DNA of 5,198 bases from positions 1 to 5,198 of the forward strand of contig DRJN01000273.1 of assembly GCA_011052165.1 (NCBI GenBank). Direction: 5' to 3'. The position numbers and the translations under genes were made by a program. This DNA is from Gammaproteobacteria bacterium. GTDB lineage: Bacteria > Pseudomonadota > Gammaproteobacteria > UBA6429 > Thiohalophilaceae. The notes beneath the pieces were generated by a model. It worked only from the letters and a program-made list of their open reading frames with translations, ran no database searches and was not told the origin of the DNA. Shown here piece after piece: positions 4,654 through 5,198 of the stretch (positions within the stretch are counted from its first letter, which is position 1; the number at the start of each line of letters is the position of its first letter).

Positions 4654-4944
4654 TGCAGATCCTCCCTGGTTACAACGATCAAGGGGTAAGGTGCCGGTCG
4701 GGTCGGGGCTGCGCCCGGTCCGCGTGGGACGCCCCACCGCGGGCATGGGAATGCGCCGGGGACCGGCACCGGGCATCTCCACTTTCGCCGCATCGGCCGG
4801 CGGGACACTGGTCGGCAGCCTGGAACTGCCGCGCCACTGGGCCTGCACTACGATTTCCACAGCGCTGTCCGTGGGAGGGATCAGCGACCGGAAAACGCCC
4901 CCCTGGGAGGTGCGGAACCCTTTGGCCACCTCCTTCCAGGACGA
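4654..4944 (-). other. cynS leader / intergenic region with inverted repeat
   Basis: These 291 bases separate cynS from the upstream cysteine-rich gene. The only notable items are the cynS ribosome-binding site (GGAGG, about 4661-4665 on the + numbering), a 10-bp inverted repeat GGTGCCGGTC (4690-4699) with GACCGGCACC (4761-4770) around a GC-rich 61-base spacer, and an open frame in phase with cynS back to a GTG at 4927. Translation of that extension is Pro/Arg-rich and unlike cyanase, so I treat it as non-coding leader. I found no convincing promoter. Confidence 0.4.
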
Positions 4945-5198
4945 TTATTCCATAGCTTCCCCCTGATCTAAAATCAAGTGGAACAGGCGCGACTTATCGG
5001 TTTTCCCTTCCACCGGACAGCCTTTACAGCCCCGGGAAGTGGGCTTGTTCCGGCATCCGAAACATTGCTCGACGAGTTGCAGGGTGGCGGAGATCTGCTG
5101 CAGCGCATCCTGACATTCCCGTTGCTTCTCTTCCACGTCCCGGCGGAGTTCGTTCAACAGCGCGGAGACTTTGTGACTGGCCTCGTCTCCACTTCGGC
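4945..5198 (-). CDS. Coiled-coil, cysteine-rich protein of unknown function, 3' part
   Basis: The frame is open from the window's right edge on the - strand to TAA 4945-4947, giving at least 83 residues; the true start lies outside, although an internal TTG (5155-5157) could initiate. Residues around LLNELRRDVEEKQRECQDAL and the following QQISATLQLVEQ form a likely amphipathic coiled coil. Next comes a compact cysteine cluster, CFGC and CKGC, spaced as C-x2-C-x9-C-x2-C (QCFGCRNKPTSRGCKGCPVE), a plausible zinc or Fe-S binding knuckle. The tail is LFHLILDQGEAME. I do not recognise the family. The arrangement of helix plus four-Cys knuckle would suit a small regulator or assembly factor, but that is speculation. 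It is co-directional with cynS and 291 bases upstream; whether the two share a transcript is unclear. Confidence 0.65.
   Translation of the reverse strand, partial: RSGDEASHKVSALLNELRRDVEEKQRECQDALQQISATLQLVEQCFGCRNKPTSRGCKGCPVEGKTDKSRLFHLILDQGEAME

Noticed and set aside
4822..4841. sigma54-like promoter on the - strand (TGGCGCG, 4 bases, TTCC) upstream of cynS
   Set aside because: The -12 element lacks the essential GC (TTCC rather than TTGC), so the match is not convincing.
4463..4966. Long + strand open frames opposite cynS and its leader
   Set aside because: The - strand encodes an unmistakable cyanase; these frames reflect high GC third positions and their translations are Ser/Arg/Pro-rich.
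1..5198. CRISPR array, tRNA or rRNA genes
   Set aside because: No regularly spaced direct repeats, cloverleaf-like sequences or rRNA segments were seen on either strand.

Overview
The window looks like chromosome from a GC-rich proteobacterium. A gammaproteobacterium, perhaps a purple-sulfur or sulfur-oxidising Chromatiales-like lineage, is my guess. This rests on the nifJ-type pyruvate:ferredoxin oxidoreductase, a cyanase, an integron-type integrase remnant and a GC-rich palindromic repeat; no marker gene fixes the taxon.

Layout. (1) Positions 1-403 hold the C-terminal end of a pyruvate:ferredoxin/flavodoxin oxidoreductase on the + strand. (2) Positions 404-1007 contain no intact gene. They carry a very G-rich tract and a GC-rich palindrome (about 495-543), which abut the decayed N-terminal third of an integron-type tyrosine integrase on the - strand (540-846; two frameshifts, an internal stop and a truncated end). 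(3) Positions 1008-2677 are clearly AT-richer and form a tight three-gene + strand operon: a dual-OB-type protein, a DUF488 protein and a SLOG-like/DUF4326 fusion. This is the most interesting part of the window. (4) Positions 2678-3580 return to higher GC. They hold a hairpin, a small DUF6788-like gene and a second small gene broken by a 5-bp tandem duplication. (5) Positions 3581-3746 hold inverted repeats and a plausible attC recombination site ending in GTTAGGC. An AT-rich gene of the plasmid pRiA4b ORF-3 family (3747-4166) follows directly, as a cassette gene would. (6) Positions 4168-5198 are GC-rich core-like sequence on the - strand: cyanase (cynS), whose last four residues appear lost to a one-base insertion, and the 3' part of a coiled-coil, cysteine-rich protein of unknown function.

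Overall, two stable metabolic loci (nifJ and cynS) flank an accessory island of about 3.7 kb. The integrase remnant on one strand, mostly AT-rich genes on the other and one attC-like site suggest a degraded integron or cassette-type insertion hot spot. The three-gene operon encodes a putative OB-fold protein and two proteins with similar Cys/Cys-His motifs, one carrying a Rossmann-type sensor-like domain. That makes it a candidate uncharacterised nucleic-acid- or nucleotide-directed (possibly defence-related) system. This function is inference; the domain calls come from reading the translated sequence without a database search.
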